Assembly: GCF_947501425.1 (NCBI RefSeq)
Contig: NZ_CANMVN010000010.1
Coordinates: 174,149 to 238,148 of the forward strand
Length of the DNA stretch: 64,000 bases
Origin: an uncultured Psychroserpens sp.
Lineage (GTDB): Bacteria > Bacteroidota > Bacteroidia > Flavobacteriales > Flavobacteriaceae
Direction of reading: 5' to 3'
The notes below the pieces were generated by a model. That model did no database searches and was not told where the DNA came from. It worked only from the letters and a program-made list of their open reading frames with translations. Positions within the stretch are counted from its first letter, which is position 1, and the number at the start of each line of letters is the position of its first letter. Positions 61,113 through 64,000 of this stretch are shown piece by piece. A program made the position numbers and the translations under genes.

Positions 61113-61838
61113 TTAACTATTAAATAAACTTTTAACTTTCATTTTAATCACACCAAAAATAGCTTCAGAAATAATACTTCCACTCATTTTTGACTTCCCT
61201 TTTGTTCTATCTGTAAACACTACAGGCACTTCAACTATTTTGAACTTTTTTTGATACGTTTTAAATTTCATTTCTATTTGAAAAGCATAACCAACAAATT
61301 TAATATCGTCCAAATTTATAGATTCCAGAACCTGTCGTTTATAGCATACAAATCCTGCTGTGGTGTCAGCTATTCGCATTCGTGTAATGAACTTCACATA
61401 TTTAGAGGCAAAATAAGATAACAATAAACGCTTCATATCCCAGTTAACAACGTTAATATTATTATTAATGTATCGAGAGCCTATAGACATATCTGCGCCT
61501 TTAACAGCACAGGCATTATAAAGGTAGATAAGGTCGTTTGGGTTATGAGAAAAATCTGCATCCATTTCAAAAATATAATCGTAAGTTCTCTGTAAAGCCC
61601 ATTTAAAACCTGCAATATATGCCGTTCCTAAACCTGTTTTGTTTGCTCTTGACAGTAAATGTAGTTGCTCTCCAAACTCTCTTTGAAGCTCAGTAACCTT
61701 TGTTGCTGTTCCATCAGGTGAATTGTCATCAACAACCAAAATATCAAATGCTTTATCCTGAGCAAATACAGCTCTTATAATAGCTTCAATATTCTCTATC
61801 TCATTGTAAGTTGGTATAATGACAACTGCATCCTGCAT
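61113..61838 (-). CDS. Polyprenol-phosphate mannose synthase-like GT2 glycosyltransferase
   Basis: 241 residues, soluble. 'VIIPTYNEIENIEAIIRAVF', 'ILVVDDNSPDGTATKV', 'YIFEMDADFSHNPNDL' (DxD) and 'IMSGSIISEAIFGV'-like C-terminal helix. Matches DPM1-type dolichol/polyprenol-phosphate sugar transferases. Confidence 0.9.
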   Translation of the reverse strand: MQDAVVIIPTYNEIENIEAIIRAVFAQDKAFDILVVDDNSPDGTATKVTELQREFGEQLHLLSRANKTGLGTAYIAGFKWALQRTYDYIFEMDADFSHNPNDLIYLYNACAVKGADMSIGSRYINNNINVVNWDMKRLLLSYFASKYVKFITRMRIADTTAGFVCYKRQVLESINLDDIKFVGYAFQIEMKFKTYQKKFKIVEVPVVFTDRTKGKSKMSGSIISEAIFGVIKMKVKSLFNS

Positions 61839-62001
61839 TGAATATTATATTAGCGTTTAGTGTTAGTCAAAGACAAAAGTAAGTGTTTTATCATTTAAAA
61901 TTAAGTGTTAAAATCATAAACATTGTTAATCTTAGAAGAATGATTTGAAGTTGAAGATTATATCGTATTAATTCATCAAATATTCTTCCTAATTTTGTGG
62001 T

Positions 62002-62655
62002 ATGCTTAGAGACGTAATTTCTAATGACTGGTTTACTATATTTCTTATATTGGCTTTGACCTGTATAACACTTACCAAATATTTGTTTGCACATCGATTC
62101 AAAGATTTTTTGGCTGTTATTGGTAATTCAAAGTACTTAAAGATTTATGCAAGAGACCAAAAGTTTGTTGATGGATTTGATGCACTGCTTTTCTTAAATG
62201 GTATAATATCTGTTTCATTATTTGCATACATTAGTTATTCTACATTAGTAAGTCCCTCAGAGTTTAATCTCAACCTGTTTTTTAAATTATTATTTGGAAT
62301 TGGTGTTCTGTTCTTAATCAAAGTTTTATTAGAACGTTTAATTGGGAGCCTTTTTGATATTGACGAGCTTATCGATTCATACTTATTTCAAAAAACCACG
62401 TTTAAAAATTATTCTGGTTTCGTGCTCTTCCCTATTAATTGCATTTTAATCTATGCATTAAAACCATCTGAATCAATTATTTATGGTGTAATTGGCCTAA
62501 TAATACTCATCAACTTGATTGGATTTATTTCTTCATTTAAAAACTATCAAAAGTTACTTTTAAACAACTTTTTCTATTTTATTTTGTATCTTTGCGCACT
62601 TGAAATTGGACCCTATCTAATTTTATATAAGTTAATTAAAGATTTCAACACTTAA
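62002..62655 (+). CDS. DUF4271 membrane protein
   Basis: 217 residues, five to six hydrophobic helices with the DUF4271 features 'LTKYLFAHRFKDFLAVIGNS' and 'YARDQKFVDGFDALLFLNG'. Function unknown. Its 3' end contains the promoter box of hemD. Confidence 0.86.
   Translation: MLRDVISNDWFTIFLILALTCITLTKYLFAHRFKDFLAVIGNSKYLKIYARDQKFVDGFDALLFLNGIISVSLFAYISYSTLVSPSEFNLNLFFKLLFGIGVLFLIKVLLERLIGSLFDIDELIDSYLFQKTTFKNYSGFVLFPINCILIYALKPSESIIYGVIGLIILINLIGFISSFKNYQKLLLNNFFYFILYLCALEIGPYLILYKLIKDFNT
62587..62594 (+). promoter_or_regulatory. -7 box of the hemD promoter, inside the DUF4271 gene
   Basis: TATCTTTG within the last codons of the upstream gene, 76 bp before the hemD ATG (62671). Confidence 0.55.
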
Positions 62656-62670
62656 AACACTTTAAGGAAT

Positions 62671-63423
62671 ATGACGAAAGTGAAAACGATTTTAGTATCT
62701 CAACCAGAGCCTAAAATAGAAAATTCGCCTTACTTTGATCTTCAAGAAAAACAAAAGGTCAAAATAGATTTCAGACCATTTATTCATGTTGAAGGTGTAG
62801 AAGCCAAAGATATAAGACAACAAAAAGTTGATCTTGCCAACTATACTGCTATCATACTTACAAGTAGAAACTCTGTTGATCATTTCTTTAGAGTATGTGA
62901 TGAAATGCGTTTCAAAGTTCCAGACACAATGAAATACTTTTGTCAATCTGAAGCTGTAGCCTACTATCTCCAAAAGTATGTAGTCTATAGAAAACGTAAA
63001 ATATATGTTGGTAAACGAACTTTCAAAGATCTTTCACCTTTGATTAAAAAGTACAAAGACGAAAACTTCTTGTTACCAACAACTGACAAATTAAAACCTG
63101 AGGTTCCTCAAATTTTAGATGGTTTAGGAGTAAAATGGAAACAAGCTACATTTTATAAAACTGTAATTAGCGATCTTTCAGATTTGGCTAATGTTTACTA
63201 CGACATCTTAGTATTCTTTAGCCCTTCAGGAATAGAATCCTTATTTCATAACTTTCCTGAATTCAAACAAAATGACACTCGTATTGCAGTTTTTGGAAAC
63301 ACCACAATCAAAGCTGTTGAGTCTCACGGATTACGAGTTGATATTGCTGCTCCAACACCGGAGACACCATCAATGACCATGGCATTACAGAAATATATAG
63401 ACAAAGTGAATAAAGGAAAATAA
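62671..63423 (+). CDS. hemD: Uroporphyrinogen-III synthase
   Basis: 250 residues. HemD features: 'TILVSQPEPKIENSPYFDLQ', 'ANYTAIILTSRNSVDHFF', 'AVAYYLQKYVVYRKRKIYVG', 'LLPTTDKLKPEVPQIL' and 'ILVFFSPSGIESLFHNF'. Cyclises hydroxymethylbilane in heme synthesis. No other hem gene is adjacent. Confidence 0.9.
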   Translation: MTKVKTILVSQPEPKIENSPYFDLQEKQKVKIDFRPFIHVEGVEAKDIRQQKVDLANYTAIILTSRNSVDHFFRVCDEMRFKVPDTMKYFCQSEAVAYYLQKYVVYRKRKIYVGKRTFKDLSPLIKKYKDENFLLPTTDKLKPEVPQILDGLGVKWKQATFYKTVISDLSDLANVYYDILVFFSPSGIESLFHNFPEFKQNDTRIAVFGNTTIKAVESHGLRVDIAAPTPETPSMTMALQKYIDKVNKGK

Positions 63424-63454
63424 GAAAAATCCTTCTTGTCATTTTATAAAAATA

Positions 63455-63491
63455 AAAAAGCGTCCCGATACTTGTTATCGGGACGCTTTTT
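63455..63491. terminator. Bidirectional terminator between hemD and pckA
   Basis: AAAAAGCGTCCCGATAA / TTATCGGGACGCTTTTT with a short loop and T runs on both sides. Confidence 0.88.
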
Positions 63492-63514
63492 TTGATCATT
63501 GTATATTCAGAATA

Positions 63515-64000
63515 CTATTTCAAATTAGGCGCTCCAGCCATAATTTCATCATTAGCATATTCCTCAAATTGCTTGAAATTATCTCTAAATGTTTGTGATA
63601 ACTTATAAGCTGTTTTGTAATAGCCTTCGTCATTATTCCAAGTGGTTCTCGGACTCAAAACTTCAGCAGGAACATTAGGACATGTTCTAGGTTGTTGTAC
63701 TCCAAAAACAGAATGAATATGATAATTATCTTTATTAGCCGCTTCTAAACTTCCATCCATTGCAGCCGTAATCATAGCTCTGGTATATTTTAATTTCATA
63801 CGAGATCCTACACCATAAGGTCCACCTGTCCATCCGGTGTTAACCAGCCATACATTCACACCAGCTTCCTGCATCTTTTTGCTTAACATTTCAGCATATT
63901 TTGTTGGGTGTAATGGCATAAACGGTTCTCCAAAACAAGCAGAGAATGATGGTACAGGTTCTGTAATGCCTGCTTCAGTACCAGCCACTTTTGCTGTGTA
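63515..64000 (-). CDS. pckA: Phosphoenolpyruvate carboxykinase (ATP), N-terminus beyond the window
   Basis: The C-terminal 161 residues only; the frame stays open to base 64000 ('YTAKVAGTEAGITEPVPSFS'). Characteristic PckA segments are 'FSACFGEPFMPLHPTKYAEM', 'VWLVNTGWTGGPYGVGSRMK' and 'RCPNVPAEVLSPRTTWNND'-like text. It catalyses oxaloacetate to phosphoenolpyruvate in gluconeogenesis. Converges on hemD across a shared terminator. Confidence 0.95.
   Translation of the reverse strand, partial: YTAKVAGTEAGITEPVPSFSACFGEPFMPLHPTKYAEMLSKKMQEAGVNVWLVNTGWTGGPYGVGSRMKLKYTRAMITAAMDGSLEAANKDNYHIHSVFGVQQPRTCPNVPAEVLSPRTTWNNDEGYYKTAYKLSQTFRDNFKQFEEYANDEIMAGAPNLK

Noticed and set aside
1..64000. CRISPR arrays, prophage, toxin-antitoxin or restriction loci
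   Set aside because: Looked for regular direct repeats, integrase/transposase motifs and typical defence domains; none seen.

Overview
The window is a 64 kb piece of a low-GC Bacteroidota chromosome, most likely a marine member of the Flavobacteriaceae. Seen in the sequence: two proteins with C-terminal type IX secretion sorting domains, DnaE fused to an N-terminal proofreading exonuclease, many DUF families typical of the group (DUF4260, DUF4271, DUF4296, DUF4230), and many promoters with the Bacteroidota -7 box TAnnTTTG. Almost all of it is ordinary chromosomal gene content. I see no transposase, integrase, prophage, CRISPR array or rRNA. Both ends cut a gene: a YaiO-like outer membrane protein at the left and pckA at the right.

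The standout region is about 5.2-12.4 kb. A tightly overlapping seven-gene operon on the minus strand encodes a stand-alone receiver protein, an H-NOX heme sensor (His104 and YxSxR both present), a triple-PAS histidine kinase, a FIST-domain protein resembling the NO sensor NosP, a second histidine kinase, an HPt protein and a LytTR response regulator. This looks like a complete nitric-oxide phosphorelay with two candidate NO receptors. Four sites carry one composite operator whose first half-site begins exactly 80 bp upstream of a -7 box each time. They lie in front of the operon itself, a 99-residue protein, an 865-residue secreted T9SS protein, and a gene-free stretch that ends in a terminator and so probably makes a small RNA. 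Inside three of the four sites the half-sites repeat at about 21 bp, as expected for a LytTR regulator.

A second, independent two-component pair (26.9-29.6 kb, NarX/NarL type) is followed by two TTACGG-N5-CCGTAA-type palindromes, a -7 box and a terminator. This again predicts a small RNA of about 90 nt, which shares a short sequence with the first. At 21.3-26.1 kb a BlaI/BlaR1-like repressor/metallopeptidase operon is headed by two AACTAA-N4-TTAGTT operators that abut its promoter.

The rest is mainly housekeeping. 12.4-17 kb holds small conserved genes, hemW and ruvC. 17-21 kb holds a flippase-like protein/glycosyltransferase pair and a Bax-inhibitor-1 family protein. 30-33.3 kb holds tRNA-Asp, a DUF58 protein, clpP and trxA. 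33.6-40.7 kb holds a serine hydrolase, dnaE, a four-helix-bundle protein and a lipoprotein. 40.8-45.8 kb holds rpsP-rimM, a tRNA methyltransferase, an acyl-CoA dehydrogenase, an SGNH lipoprotein and a metallophosphoesterase. 45.8-48.7 kb is an Fe-S/redox operon (mrp, nifU-like, ferredoxin reductase, ferredoxin). 48.9-53.3 kb holds an alkyltransferase-like protein, a LysE exporter, trmB, a glycosyltransferase and a PhoR/PhoP-like pair. 53.6-64 kb holds a T9SS protein, a LuxE-like protein, tyrS, an epimerase, a DUF4296 lipoprotein, dihydroorotase, a GT2 enzyme, DUF4271, hemD and pckA.

Start codons were revised where the longest reading frame began with TTG upstream of, or inside, a promoter. 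All functional names rest on reading motifs by eye; no database search was possible.
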